A DNA stretch of 64,000 nucleotides from Planctomycetota bacterium (GCA_963204725.1 CAUJHH010000034.1:1-64000), one strand, 5' to 3'. Shown: positions 28,217-37,238, numbered from the stretch's first letter. Program-made: numbers and translations. Notes: generated from the letters alone by a model not told the origin.

Positions 28217-28963
28217 ATGTCCGCCGACTCGCTCCCCATCCTCGCTGCGCTCTTCCTCATCGTCGGGGCGCTCTATGCCGCGGTCGGGCACGCCGGCGCG
28301 TCGGGTTACCTCGCCGTCATGGCGCTGATGAGCGTGGACGCCGCGGTCATGCGTCCCACGGCCCTGAGCATCAACGTCCTGGTGGCGACGATCGCCTTCG
28401 TGCAGTTCGCGCAAGCGGGTCACTTCCGATGGGGACTGTTCTGGCCGTTCGCCGCCGCGTCGATCCCGGCGGCATTTCTCGGCGGACTGGTGCAGTTGCC
28501 GGCGCACGCCCTGAAGGTCGCCATCGGCGTCGTTCTCTTGCTCACCGCGGCACGGATGGCGTACGTGGCCTGGCGCCCGCCGACGGCCGCGCACGAGCCC
28601 CGGCCGCCCAACTTTCCGGCGATGCTCGCCGTCGGCGCAGCACTCGGACTGGTCGCCGGGCTGACGGGCACCGGCGGCGGGATCTTCCTGAGCCCAGTCT
28701 TGCTGCTGATGGGCTGGGCCGAAACCAAGCGCACGGCGGCAACGGCGTCGCTGTTCATCCTCGTCAACTCCGCCGCGGGCGTGGCGGGCCTGGCCGCCGA
28801 CGGGTGGTCACCTCCGGTGCACCTCTGGCCGCTGGCCGCGTGCGCCGCGATCGGGGGCCTGATCGGTGCGACACTCGGCAGCCGCCGCGCCACCCCCCGC
28901 GCCCTGAACATCGCCCTCGCGGCAATCCTCCTCATCGCGGGGGCAAAGCTGATGATGGCATGA
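28217..28963 (+). CDS. TauE/SafE family anion permease
   Basis: A 248-residue membrane protein of eight TM segments. The two repeats carry the family motifs near G-H-A-G-A-S-G-Y-L-A-V and T-G-T-G-G-G-I-F-L-S-P. TauE/SafE proteins export sulphite, sulphonates or related anions. It is embedded in the molybdenum cofactor cluster, 33 bases after moaA and 14 bases before the convergent moaE stop. Molybdate uptake or sulphur-anion handling during cofactor synthesis is possible but unproven. Confidence 0.8.
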   Translation: MSADSLPILAALFLIVGALYAAVGHAGASGYLAVMALMSVDAAVMRPTALSINVLVATIAFVQFAQAGHFRWGLFWPFAAASIPAAFLGGLVQLPAHALKVAIGVVLLLTAARMAYVAWRPPTAAHEPRPPNFPAMLAVGAALGLVAGLTGTGGGIFLSPVLLLMGWAETKRTAATASLFILVNSAAGVAGLAADGWSPPVHLWPLAACAAIGGLIGATLGSRRATPRALNIALAAILLIAGAKLMMA

Positions 28964-28977
28964 CTATTGCGACCGAC

Positions 28978-29484
28978 TCATCGCCACACCGGAAACTTCC
29001 AGATTGGCACATCCTGCTTCAGGCGGTCGATGAAGTCGGCCATCGCGGCCAAGGCTTCAGCCCGGTGGGCGCTCTCCACGATCAGCACGAACGAGACCTC
29101 GCCCACGTGCACACGTCCGCGGCTGTGCAGAGCGCTCAGGGCGATCAGGCCGTGCCGCTCGGCGACCTCGCGCGACAGGGCCATCAGCCCGCGCTCGGCC
29201 ATCGGGTCGTAGGTCTGGTATTCGAGGGCGAGAAGATCTTGCTCGCATTTGGCGCCCTCCTCATGTGGCTCGGTCTGGAGTTCCTTGCGGCGGACGATTC
29301 CCTCGAACCGGATCGCCGCGCCGACCACGCCGGGTGTGGAGGGGGCAGCGGAGCCGGACGTATCACGCACGGGCGTCCAGCCGTGCTGTGATAATGACAT
29401 CGCTTCGCGCTCGCGCGTGAGCGAGCCGTCCACAATTGCGGCCAGCACGCGCGGCGCGTGCTGCGTTCCAGCGGGAAGATTCAT
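28978..29484 (-). CDS. moaE: Molybdopterin synthase catalytic subunit MoaE
   Basis: A 168-residue MoaE. R-F-E-G-I-V-R, L-E-Y-Q-T-Y-D-P-M-A and R-G-R-V-H-V-G-E-V-S match the family. The active lysine region R-L-K-Q-D-V-P-I-W-K-F is intact at the C-terminus. The N-terminal 50 residues are somewhat longer than usual. The start overlaps the moaD stop by one base pair of ATGA, so moaD and moaE are co-translated as expected for partners in one complex. The pair runs opposite to the rest of the cofactor genes. Confidence 0.92.
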   Translation of the reverse strand: MNLPAGTQHAPRVLAAIVDGSLTREREAMSLSQHGWTPVRDTSGSAAPSTPGVVGAAIRFEGIVRRKELQTEPHEEGAKCEQDLLALEYQTYDPMAERGLMALSREVAERHGLIALSALHSRGRVHVGEVSFVLIVESAHRAEALAAMADFIDRLKQDVPIWKFPVWR

Positions 29485-29756
29485 CAGCCGCCCCCCACGA
29501 GCGTGATGAGGGCCACCTCGTCTCCGCCCTGTTCCAAAGGGCCGGGCACGATCAAGCGCTCGCCCTTTGCGAAGGCCTGGTTCACGGCCAGGCGGCCGGT
29601 CTCCGGGGGTGGCAGGGCGAACTTGAGCGCCGGGTGCTGGGCGTGCAGGGCCGCGAGCACCTCACGGACGGTCGGCGCACCGCTTACCTCAACCGTCACG
29701 CGGTCGGTCTTCGCGGCCAGGGCCGCACCACCAAAGATCAGCACCTCAAGCTGCAT
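29484..29756 (-). CDS. moaD: Molybdopterin synthase sulphur carrier subunit MoaD
   Basis: A 90-residue beta-grasp protein. It begins M-Q-L-E-V-L-I-F-G, has N-Q-A-F-A and P-P-x-G-G-D-E-like Q-G-G-D-E-V-A-L-I, and ends V-G-G-G, giving the C-terminal Gly-Gly that becomes thiocarboxylated. The ATG at 29756 fits the family length; the frame is open much further upstream but that part overlaps moeA and is not coding. Only 46 bases separate it from the divergent moeA start. Confidence 0.9.
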   Translation of the reverse strand: MQLEVLIFGGAALAAKTDRVTVEVSGAPTVREVLAALHAQHPALKFALPPPETGRLAVNQAFAKGERLIVPGPLEQGGDEVALITLVGGG

Positions 29757-29802
29757 CAAGGCAGTGTATCGTTTGGCGTCGACGGGTTCTTCAGGAGCAT
29801 GC

Positions 29803-31197
29803 ATGGGCTTTCGAGGCCAAGAGTTCGCGTTCAAGTCTCCGGCGGCGGCGGTCGCGGGATTGATTGCGCGCCTGGCGGGCGACGCCAAGTCGGCGCGGAC
29901 CACGCGGGCGTCTGAGGTCGTCGCGCTCGGCGCTGCCCGCGGGCGCATCCTCGCCCAGCCCGTGCCGTGCGACGGCGACAGTCCCGCCTTTGACCACGCC
30001 GCAATGGATGGGTACGCCGTGCGGGCGGCAGACCTGCACGCTGCGGCGGTTCGCCTGCGGGAACGCGGAGAGACAAAGATCTCGCTCGATGTCGTCGGCG
30101 AATCGCGGATTGGGTGCGAACCGCCCTCGCTCCCTTCGCTCTCGCCCGAGATCGCGCCGCACGCCGCGGCGATCCGCATCGCAACTGGCGCGCCCATCCC
30201 GACCGGACCGCACGGGGCGGACGCGATCATCAGACGCGAGGATGTGGTCGAACACGCGGACGAAGCGGTCGACTCGGTGATCGGCGTGCGTGCCGTCACG
30301 CTCACGATCGACGCCGCTGAGCGTGTCACCGTTGGCGCCCACATCCGACGCCGCGGCGAGAACTCCCGGGCAGGAGACATGGCCCTCGTGATGGGTGAGG
30401 TGCTTTCGGCGGCATCGCTCGGCGCGCTCGCAGCGGTCGGGTGTGCGACGCCGCACGTGTTTGCACGCTTGCGTGTCGCCCTCGTCACCACCGGCGACGA
30501 ACTCGTCGCTGCCCACGAGACGCCGGGACCTTTCCAGGTCCGCAACTCCAACGCCGCCGCCGCCGCCGCGGTCCTCGCGCCCAGCGCGTGGATCGAGCTT
30601 GTTCACTCGTCTCACCTGCCTGATGACGGGGACCTGGCCGCCGTGCTGCGCGGGGTTCTGGAGTCGCCGACCGCCGCTGAGGCCGTCATCCTCACCGGCG
30701 GTGTATCGATGGGGCACCGAGACCCCGTACGTGCCGCCGTCGAAGGCGTGGGCGCGGAGGTTATATTCCACGGCCTGCCCCAGCGCCCGGGCAAGCCCAT
30801 GCTCGCTGCGGTGCTGGGGATTCCTCGAAGGGCCGCCGTGCCAATCTTCGGCCTGCCGGGCAACCCGGTGTCGGCGATGGTGACCTGCACGCGGGTTGCT
30901 CTTCCCGTCCTCGCCGCGTGCGCGGGGGCAACCCGCACACCCACCACTCTTCTTCCGCGCCTTGTGGAACTGGCGGGCGACGACGGCAATCGGATCGGCC
31001 TCTGGTGGCACCGCCCCGCTCTACTGCGAATGCGGGACAGTGGAAGAACGCTTGCCGATCTCGTGGACACACGAGGCTCCGGTGACGTGATCTCCGCGTC
31101 ACGCAGCGACGGCTTCGTCGAACTTCCCCCAGCCAAGGACACACCCACGGGCACCGAGCCCGTACCGCTGGTTCCCTTCTACCCGTGGCCCACATAG
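29803..31197 (+). CDS. moeA: Molybdopterin molybdenumtransferase MoeA
   Basis: A 464-residue MoeA that inserts molybdate into adenylated molybdopterin. Diagnostic motifs are P-A-F-D-H-A-A-M-D-G-Y-A-V, I-A-T-G-A-P-I-P and R-R-R-G-E-N-S-R-A-G-D. The MoCF domain has T-T-G-D-E-L, I-L-T-G-G-V-S-M-G, Q-R-P-G-K-P-M and G-L-P-G-N-P-V-S. CAGGAG lies five bases before ATG 29803. A 50-residue insertion in the linking region makes it longer than E. coli MoeA (411). Convergent shadow frames on the other strand are not genes. Confidence 0.93.
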   Translation: MGFRGQEFAFKSPAAAVAGLIARLAGDAKSARTTRASEVVALGAARGRILAQPVPCDGDSPAFDHAAMDGYAVRAADLHAAAVRLRERGETKISLDVVGESRIGCEPPSLPSLSPEIAPHAAAIRIATGAPIPTGPHGADAIIRREDVVEHADEAVDSVIGVRAVTLTIDAAERVTVGAHIRRRGENSRAGDMALVMGEVLSAASLGALAAVGCATPHVFARLRVALVTTGDELVAAHETPGPFQVRNSNAAAAAAVLAPSAWIELVHSSHLPDDGDLAAVLRGVLESPTAAEAVILTGGVSMGHRDPVRAAVEGVGAEVIFHGLPQRPGKPMLAAVLGIPRRAAVPIFGLPGNPVSAMVTCTRVALPVLAACAGATRTPTTLLPRLVELAGDDGNRIGLWWHRPALLRMRDSGRTLADLVDTRGSGDVISASRSDGFVELPPAKDTPTGTEPVPLVPFYPWPT

Positions 31198-31266
31198 GAC
31201 GCGGCTGAGACCTCCAGTCGCTCCCCTCCAGCCCGCCTGCGAACAATTGACAAGAAAGTCCCGCCG

Positions 31267-31821
31267 ATGCCCGCGAACCCATCACAACCATCGATTCCAG
31301 CCCTCTCCCACGCCGCCCCGGACGGCTCGGCCCGGATGGTGGATGTCGGCGACAAGCCCATCACGGAGCGAGCCGCGACTGCCGAGGGGTTCGTCCGCGT
31401 CAGCCACGAACTCGCCGTCGCGATCGAGGCCAACACCGTCACAAAGGGCTCGGTGCTCGAAGTCGCCCGCCTCGCGGCGATCATCGCCGCCAAGCGGACG
31501 GATGAGTTGATCCCGCTCTGCCACACGCTCCCGCTGGAAGCGGTGGATGTGTCGGCGACGTTGGAGACCGCAGGCGTGGGCAAAGGACCGCATCGAGTGC
31601 GGGTTGTCGCAACTGTGCGGACCCGCTCCCGCACTGGAGTCGAGATGGAGGCCCTCACGGCGGTCTGCGTCGCGTGTCTCACGGTCATCGACATGGGCAA
31701 GGCCATCGACAAGGCGATGTTCATCGAGGGCGTGCGCGTACTGGAGAAGCACGGCGGGCGCTCGGGGTCGTTCATCGCGACGAGCGCGACGCCCGAAAGC
31801 AGTGCGGAGGACCAGCGATGA
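31267..31821 (+). CDS. moaC: Cyclic pyranopterin monophosphate synthase MoaC
   Basis: A 184-residue MoaC. M-V-D-V-G-D-K, A-A-K-R-T-D-E-L-I-P-L-C-H and A-L-T-A-V-C-V-A-C-L-T-V-I-D-M-x-K match the family including the active-site Lys-His region. It converts MoaA's product to cPMP. It ends with an overlap to the mog gene (ATGA). The N-terminus has about 20 extra residues rich in Pro and Ser. Confidence 0.93.
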   Translation: MPANPSQPSIPALSHAAPDGSARMVDVGDKPITERAATAEGFVRVSHELAVAIEANTVTKGSVLEVARLAAIIAAKRTDELIPLCHTLPLEAVDVSATLETAGVGKGPHRVRVVATVRTRSRTGVEMEALTAVCVACLTVIDMGKAIDKAMFIEGVRVLEKHGGRSGSFIATSATPESSAEDQR

Positions 31822-32384
31822 CTTTGGACCCGCCCGTTCGCGCCGCTGTTCTCACTGTCAGCGACCGCTGCTCACGCGGCGAAGCGACCGACACCTCCGG
31901 CCCAGCCCTGTGCGCCATGCTGCGCGAACGCGTAGGCGCAGAAATCGTCGCCACTCGCTGCCTGCCCGACGATATCGACCAACTCGCCAGGTGCTTTGCG
32001 GAGTGGAGCCGCGTTGACGAGCGAGGCGGCGCACGCATCGATCTGATCATCAGCACTGGCGGCACCGGGCTCGCCCCCCGCGACGTCACGCCCGAGGCCG
32101 CGAAGAGCGTCTTGGAGCGCGAGCACAGCGGCCTGATGGAGCTCGCCCGCCTGCGCTGCTTGAGCAAGACGCCTCGCACGTTCCTCTCTCGCGGCGTCGC
32201 CGGCACCATTGGCCGCACGCTCATCCTCACGCTCCCCGGCTCGCTCCGCGGCTCCACCGAGAACCTCGAAGCCATCCTCGACATCCTCCCGCACGCCATC
32301 GAGACTGTCCGGGGGAAAGTCCAGGACGACGGCCGCCCCGATGTCGTGGCTGTCACGGGCAAGGTGGTTCGTCATGAGCGATAA
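31818..32384 (+). CDS. mog: Molybdopterin adenylyltransferase MogA/MoaB
   Basis: A 188-residue MoCF-fold protein. L-T-V-S-D-R-C-S-R-G-E-A-T-D-T-S-G-P is the MogA start. I-S-T-G-G-T-G-L-A-P-R-D-V-T-P-E-A forms the nucleotide and pterin site, and L-P-G-S follows. It activates molybdopterin by adenylation before MoeA acts. The start at 31818 overlaps the moaC stop; its end overlaps mobA by 11 bases. Confidence 0.9.
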   Translation: MTLDPPVRAAVLTVSDRCSRGEATDTSGPALCAMLRERVGAEIVATRCLPDDIDQLARCFAEWSRVDERGGARIDLIISTGGTGLAPRDVTPEAAKSVLEREHSGLMELARLRCLSKTPRTFLSRGVAGTIGRTLILTLPGSLRGSTENLEAILDILPHAIETVRGKVQDDGRPDVVAVTGKVVRHER

Positions 32385-33018
32385 CGCGACGATACCCTCG
32401 CCGGAGTTTCTCGCGACCATTCAGCCCATCGTGCTCGTCGGCGGCAAGAGCACCCGCTTCGGCCGGGACAAGCTTCGCGAGCCGATTGGTGACTCCGGCG
32501 AACTCCTCGTCCAGCGTCCCATCAACGCCCTTCGCGCCATCTTCGGCACGCGTGTTAGGCTGGTCGGCGAGTGCCACCCGACCATCGTCGCCCTCGCCGA
32601 CGGGGTGATCCCAGACGAGCACACTGGCGCGGGCCCCATCGGAGGCATCGTTTCCGCGCTGCGGGCCTCGGGTAGTTCAGTGTTCGTTCTTGCCGGCGAT
32701 ATGCCGGGCGTTTCGGCAAGTGTGGTCTCTCGGATGGTCGTCGTCGCTGAGTGGTCTCGCAGCTGGATGGCTGTGCTGGCTCTATCCGATCGTGTGCACC
32801 CATGTGCCGGGATCTACTCTCAAGAATCACTTCCGACCTTGTACAACCGCCTGAAGCGCGGGGAACACAGGCTCGGGGCAGCCTTGCCCACGGCGGCTTG
32901 GGTTCCAGTCACCGTTCCGCCTGATTTTGCTGTAAACGTCAACTCGCCGGACGATTTATGCCATCGGGCTCAGCCCTTGCGGGGCGCCGCGCCCAGCCGA
33001 GGATTCGAGGCCCATTGA
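32374..33018 (+). CDS. mobA: Molybdenum cofactor guanylyltransferase MobA
   Basis: A 214-residue nucleotidyltransferase. I-V-L-V-G-G-K-S-T-R-F-G-R-D-K is the signature GTP loop (L-A-G-G-x-S-x-R-M-G-x-D-K in E. coli), A-G-D-M-P-G is the metal Asp motif, and V-N-V-N-S-P-D-D-L ends the fold. It makes the bis-MGD cofactor, which is the form the nitrate reductase at 20032-22302 needs. No mobB is seen. ATG 32374 lies inside the end of mog. Confidence 0.88.
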   Translation: MSDNATIPSPEFLATIQPIVLVGGKSTRFGRDKLREPIGDSGELLVQRPINALRAIFGTRVRLVGECHPTIVALADGVIPDEHTGAGPIGGIVSALRASGSSVFVLAGDMPGVSASVVSRMVVVAEWSRSWMAVLALSDRVHPCAGIYSQESLPTLYNRLKRGEHRLGAALPTAAWVPVTVPPDFAVNVNSPDDLCHRAQPLRGAAPSRGFEAH

Positions 33019-33129
33019 CGCGCGGGCTGGTGCCAAGGAGCCCGTTCGAGGCAACTCGGACCTATCGCGCGCCAGTTCGTTGCCCCGCGTCCTCGATCGG
33101 ATGCGAGCGGGCTCGATACGATCCCTCGC

Positions 33130-34347
33130 ATGACGACCAGTGAGACAACCTCTCAGTCAGATTCCACGTCGTCCGGCGTGACTTGGTGGCAACGCAATGC
33201 GCGGCGGTTGGGGCTTTGGGCTCGGATCGTGGGCCTATTCGCTGCGATTGGGCTTGTGGTCGGGTGGATCCTTTTTTCGCCCGTCGCCGTATCGACGCAC
33301 ACTGTCGCCCGGGGGCAGGTACTGGCGGAGGTGCTCGGCACGGGCACACTCGAAGCCCGCGTGAGCGCGGTCGTCGGACCGAAGATACCGGGCCTGATCG
33401 TCAAGATCGCTGTCGACCAAGGAGATCACGTCAAGGCTGGCGACACGCTCATCGCTCTTGAGGACACCGACGTTCGACAACAGGTCGCGGTCGCGGAGGC
33501 CGATGTCGCGGCGGCAGCCGCGAGTGTGGAGCGGCTTCAAGCCGATCGGGGGCGGGCCGAGGCGGTGCTGTTGCAGGCGCGCCTGACGCACGAACGGCAG
33601 GTTCAGGCGGCGGCCTCGAACGCCTCCTCACAGCAGGAACTCGACAAAGCCGCCGAAGCACTTGCCGTGGCGGAGGCTGAACTAGGACGGTCTGGTGCCG
33701 CAATCACTGAGGGACAACGGCGATTCACCGCGGTCGAGCGATCTCTGGACTACCAACGGGCGCGGTTGCACGACACCACAATTGAGGCTCCATTCGACGC
33801 CCTGGTCGTGCGGCGCGACCGCGACGCGGGCGACGTTGTGACGGCGGGTTCGTCGGTGCTTCAACTGGTCTCGCTCAACGAAATGTGGATCTCGGCTTGG
33901 GTCGACGAGACGGAGTTGGCTCGGCTGGCCGAACAGCAGCAGGCGCGCGTGGTCTTCCGTTCTGAGCCGGATATCGAGTACGAGGGCGTGGTGGCACGTG
34001 TCGGACGTGAGGCGGATCGTGAGACCCGTGAGATCGTGGTAGACGTGCGCGTTGAACGGCTGCCGGCGAAGTGGGCCGTGGGGCAACGCGCCGAGGTCTA
34101 TATCCGTGTCGATCGCCGAGAAGATGTGGTCATCGTTCCCGCGTCCCTCGTGCTTGTGCGGGACGGGCGATTGGGCGTGATGGTCGCCGAGAATGGAACG
34201 ACCCGCTGGCGTGAGATCTCCATCGGTCTACGCGGGCGTGAGGTTGTCGAGGTGGCCAGCGGGCTTGCGCCAGGCGATGTGGTCGTGAGCCCGGCACCGC
34301 CGACGGCGGAACCGCTCCGAGATGGTCGGAGGATCACCCCGGAATGA
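33130..34347 (+). CDS. HlyD/RND-type periplasmic adaptor of an ABC exporter
   Basis: A 405-residue membrane fusion protein. A single N-terminal TM segment (about 30-50) precedes the lipoyl half (V-G-P-K-I-P-G-L-I-V-K-I-A-V-D-Q-G-D-H-V-K-A-G). It is followed by a long alpha-helical hairpin rich in Ala/Glu/Arg (105-215) and the second lipoyl and beta-barrel parts (I-E-A-P-F-D-A-L-V). Its stop overlaps the permease start by four bases. The set resembles DevBCA and MacAB exporters. The substrate is unknown. Confidence 0.87.
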   Translation: MTTSETTSQSDSTSSGVTWWQRNARRLGLWARIVGLFAAIGLVVGWILFSPVAVSTHTVARGQVLAEVLGTGTLEARVSAVVGPKIPGLIVKIAVDQGDHVKAGDTLIALEDTDVRQQVAVAEADVAAAAASVERLQADRGRAEAVLLQARLTHERQVQAAASNASSQQELDKAAEALAVAEAELGRSGAAITEGQRRFTAVERSLDYQRARLHDTTIEAPFDALVVRRDRDAGDVVTAGSSVLQLVSLNEMWISAWVDETELARLAEQQQARVVFRSEPDIEYEGVVARVGREADRETREIVVDVRVERLPAKWAVGQRAEVYIRVDRREDVVIVPASLVLVRDGRLGVMVAENGTTRWREISIGLRGREVVEVASGLAPGDVVVSPAPPTAEPLRDGRRITPE

Positions 34348-35555
34348 ACCTTGCTGTTCGTGATATCCGGCACAGCCTCGGGCGTTTCGTCCTCACGACG
34401 ATCGGTGTGGGCATGCTCCTCATGGTCGTGATGGGCATGGGGGGCATCTATCGGGGGTTGGTGGACGATGCGCTCGTGGTCACGCGCGGAGTCGGGGCAG
34501 ACCTCTGGGTTGTGCAGCGTGACACACGCGGGCCCTTCGCCGAGGTATCTCGGCTTCCACGAAGCCTGGTAGATCGCATCGCCGCCGTTCCCGGCGTGAC
34601 CGATGCCCGCGAGTTTGTGCTTCACACCATCCAACGCGAGCACCGCGGCAAGCCCTTGCGCATGGGCGTGCTCGGGCTGGGTTGGCCCACCGACAAAGGC
34701 GAGGGCCTGCCGCTTATTGCCGGTCGTCCGCTTGCGCAGAATCACTTCGAGATGATCGCCGATGAGTCCCTAGGCCTGGGGCTTGGAGAACGACTGCGCC
34801 TCGGAAAGGACACGTACACGGTCGTCGGGCTGACTCGCTGGCTGGTGGCCTCGGGCGGTGACGGGATCGCGTGCTTTACCAGCCGCGATGCGCAGGCAAT
34901 CCAGTTCCACGAGCCCGGCGAGTCTATCCGGCTGGAGCGCCAGGCCCGGCGTGCCCGCGCGGACGAGATCGATTTCGGTCGTACGCAGCCGGGCGTATTG
35001 GACCGTGCCTCCGGCCCCGCGCAGAGCCTCGCGGCGCTTCCAAGCCCCGCGATCAGCGCCGTGATCGCTCGCCTGATGCCGGGCACCGACCCCGCCAGCG
35101 TGCAGCGGTCGATGAGCGGCTGGAGCGATGTAACGACCTATACGGGCCCTCAGCAGGAAGAGCTGCTGCTCAAGGGGAGCGTGGATCGTGCCCGCCGCCA
35201 GATTCTGCTCTTTCGCGTTCTGCTGACGATCATCTCGGCGGTGATCATGGCTCTCATTATCTACACCCTCACGCTCGACAAGCTCCACCCCATCGCCCTC
35301 CTGAAGCTCATTGGCGCACCGACGCATGTCATCGCCGGGCTCATTCTGCAGCAATCGCTGATCATGGGCGTGCTTGCGTATGGCGTGGGATACCTGATCG
35401 GAACCCGCCTCTTTCCGCTCTTTCCCCGGCGCGTGCTGGTGAGCAACGACGACTTGCTTCGCCTGGCGGGAATCGTGCTCGTGATCTCGGTGCTCGCGAG
35501 CCTCCTCGGGATCTGGAAGGCGATGCGCGTCGCACCGAATGAGGCGATCGGCTGA
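34344..35555 (+). CDS. FtsX/DevC-like ABC transporter permease
   Basis: A 403-residue permease with one N-terminal TM helix, a periplasmic region of about 230 residues and three C-terminal TM helices, the FtsX/MacB layout. It starts M-N-L-A-V-R-D-I-R-H-S-L-G-R-F as DevC-like proteins do. H-P-I-A-L-L-K-L-I-G-A is the coupling motif before TM3, and the C-terminus reads A-M-R-V-A-P-N-E-A-I-G. It forms the membrane part of the exporter with the ATPase at 35582. Confidence 0.87.
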   Translation: MNLAVRDIRHSLGRFVLTTIGVGMLLMVVMGMGGIYRGLVDDALVVTRGVGADLWVVQRDTRGPFAEVSRLPRSLVDRIAAVPGVTDAREFVLHTIQREHRGKPLRMGVLGLGWPTDKGEGLPLIAGRPLAQNHFEMIADESLGLGLGERLRLGKDTYTVVGLTRWLVASGGDGIACFTSRDAQAIQFHEPGESIRLERQARRARADEIDFGRTQPGVLDRASGPAQSLAALPSPAISAVIARLMPGTDPASVQRSMSGWSDVTTYTGPQQEELLLKGSVDRARRQILLFRVLLTIISAVIMALIIYTLTLDKLHPIALLKLIGAPTHVIAGLILQQSLIMGVLAYGVGYLIGTRLFPLFPRRVLVSNDDLLRLAGIVLVISVLASLLGIWKAMRVAPNEAIG

Positions 35556-35581
35556 TCCGATGCAGGGAGAATGAGCAAGGC

Positions 35582-36307
35582 ATGGACGACCCACTGGCGC
35601 TGGAAACGAGCGGGCTCACCAAGGTGTATGGCAGCGGGCACACCGAGGTGGTCGCGCTGCGCGATGCGTCGATGCGCGTCCGGCGAGGTGAGGTCGTTGC
35701 GCTCCTTGGTCCCAGCGGCGCTGGCAAGTCCACCTTCCTGCTCTGTGTTGGGCTCATCAACCCGCCAACCCGCGGCACGGTGACCATCGGCGGCAAGCTG
35801 ATGCAGGACGGCCCTCGGTCGCTGGGAGACCTTCGTCGCTTCCGCCGCGAGCGCATCGGCTTCGTCTTCCAGAAGTCCAACCTGATCCCGTTTCTCAGCG
35901 CGATTGAGAATGTCCAAGTGGTGGGCGAACTGATCGGTCGCCCGTCCTCGGTGGCCAGACGCCGAGCCAAAGAACTGCTCGACGCCCTCGGCGTAGGGAG
36001 ACGAGCGTTCAACATGCCGACCCAGCTCTCCGGCGGCGAGCAGCAGCGTGTTACCGTCGCCCGTGCCCTGGCCAATCAACCCAGCCTTATTCTCGCTGAT
36101 GAGCCGACTGCCGCGCTCGACAGTGTTCGCGGGCGACAGGTCATGGAACTGTTCCGTGATGTGGCTCACCGGCACGGCACAGGCGTCATCGTTGTAACGC
36201 ACGATCATCGGGCGCTCGACGTGTTCGACACCATCTATGAGATGGAAGACGGGCTTCTAAAGCCAGCAGCGTCAGCCGCTGCAAAGGCAACTGCCGCCCG
36301 CGCATGA
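35582..36307 (+). CDS. ABC transporter ATP-binding protein (LolD/MacB/DevA type)
   Basis: A 241-residue ATPase with Walker A G-P-S-G-A-G-K-S-T, Q-loop V-F-Q-K-S-N-L, signature L-S-G-G-E-Q-Q-R-V, Walker B L-I-L-A-D-E-P-T and the switch H of V-T-H-D-H. It ends the three-gene exporter operon; GGGAGAATGAGC precedes the start. The last 15 residues are Ala/Lys-rich and not part of the fold. Confidence 0.92.
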   Translation: MDDPLALETSGLTKVYGSGHTEVVALRDASMRVRRGEVVALLGPSGAGKSTFLLCVGLINPPTRGTVTIGGKLMQDGPRSLGDLRRFRRERIGFVFQKSNLIPFLSAIENVQVVGELIGRPSSVARRRAKELLDALGVGRRAFNMPTQLSGGEQQRVTVARALANQPSLILADEPTAALDSVRGRQVMELFRDVAHRHGTGVIVVTHDHRALDVFDTIYEMEDGLLKPAASAAAKATAARA

Positions 36308-36429
36308 TATCCGACTCTTTTGAAGATTGCTCTCGCCCCGCTCGCGCGCGATCTCGAAAGCCCATCGCGTAGGTGACCAGGAGCCGAGTGTTCTTCGAGC
36401 CCTCCACCGGCCCAGCGGTCCGGTGGTAC

Positions 36430-36690
36430 CCCCTCGCTACGGATTCGCCAGGGCCGATTTCCCGGTCCAAACGACCAACGCAAGCTGGGGCAAGTACGGC
36501 TACTACTGGAATTGCACCGCATGTGGCACGAACACCGCGATGCCAACAGCCCGCTCCGCGTGCGGCACCGAGGGACAGCGCGGCCAAACGTCGCAATCGC
36601 AAGGATGGACCAAAATACTTCAGGGATTGTGAGTCCTGCGGCATCAGCGAGCGCATCTGGACGCAGCCCTCACGGTGCCACCTGCCCGCA
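36430..36690 (+). pseudogene. Frameshifted remnant of a C4 zinc-ribbon (topoisomerase-type) C-terminal domain
   Basis: One frame reads S-W-G-K-Y-G-Y-Y-W-N-C-T-A-C-G-T-N-T-A-M and then stops at 36632. From about 36580 a neighbouring frame continues with R-K-D-G-P-K-Y-F-R-D-C-E-S-C-G-I-S-E-R-I-W. Together they give the two C-x2-C knuckles of a zf-C4_Topoisom domain, as found at the C-terminus of nuclease-related (NERD) and similar proteins. The 5' part of the host gene is absent. The cassette left end begins eight bases later, suggesting insertion into or beside this gene. Confidence 0.6.
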
Positions 36691-36860
36691 TGTGGGCACT
36701 CGCCCACTTGCGCTGACATGCTCACTGGCTGCCCACATTCCGAGTGTTCGTCGCAGATTTCTCGCGAACCGGCCCACATTGCCTTGCCTGTGCGCCATGA
36801 TCTTGCCCTCATGTGACCACGCGGCCGCCCTCGAACCTGGCCGCGAGGGAGTATGCGGCC

Positions 36861-37238
36861 ATGACGAACACGAGTCCGACGCCCGACGACCAGGAGCACC
36901 GTGACGACCAGACCACTCCGCGACACGCGACTCCGTCTCTTGACGTGAGGACGAAGCACTCGGCGCTCGACGCCGAGATGGAGCACGCACTGCAACGGCT
37001 GCAGTTGGAGACGCTTGAGACGCGCGGCCGCGACGCGCTCGACTTCCACGAGATCCCCGTCAGCGCGATCCGTGACGTCGTGCGGCACGCCTTCGAGCGC
37101 GGGTACAGATCCGGATTGCACACCGGCTACCGCCAAGGGCGCAGCGACGCCAGCGACGAGGCACGCGGCAAGGAGGCCCGAACCCAGCCCCGCAACCCCG
37201 ACCACGAAGACCGATCCACATCCGACACGACTCCCTGA
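36861..37238 (+). CDS. Cassette-borne small charged protein, copy 2
   Basis: A 125-residue protein whose C-terminal 75 residues (R-G-R-D-A-L-D-F-H-E-I-P-V-S-A-I-R and the G-Y-R-Q-G-R-S-D-A block) are nearly identical to the protein at 17458-17868. The N-terminal part is different and shorter. ATG 36861 has GAGGGAG nine bases upstream. It is the first gene of the recombinase cassette. The conserved helix ending in H-A-F-E-R-G-Y-R-S-G-L-H could be a DNA-binding or multimerisation element; no family is recognised. Confidence 0.65.
   Translation: MTNTSPTPDDQEHRDDQTTPRHATPSLDVRTKHSALDAEMEHALQRLQLETLETRGRDALDFHEIPVSAIRDVVRHAFERGYRSGLHTGYRQGRSDASDEARGKEARTQPRNPDHEDRSTSDTTP

Noticed and set aside
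29484-30551. Fusion of a long N-terminal extension to MoaD
   Set aside because: The frame is open upstream by chance; the extension overlaps moeA and MoaD is normally about 80-90 residues, so the ATG at 29756 is used.
29791-31011. 406-codon minus-strand frame opposite moeA
   Set aside because: moeA on the plus strand carries all family motifs; this frame has none.
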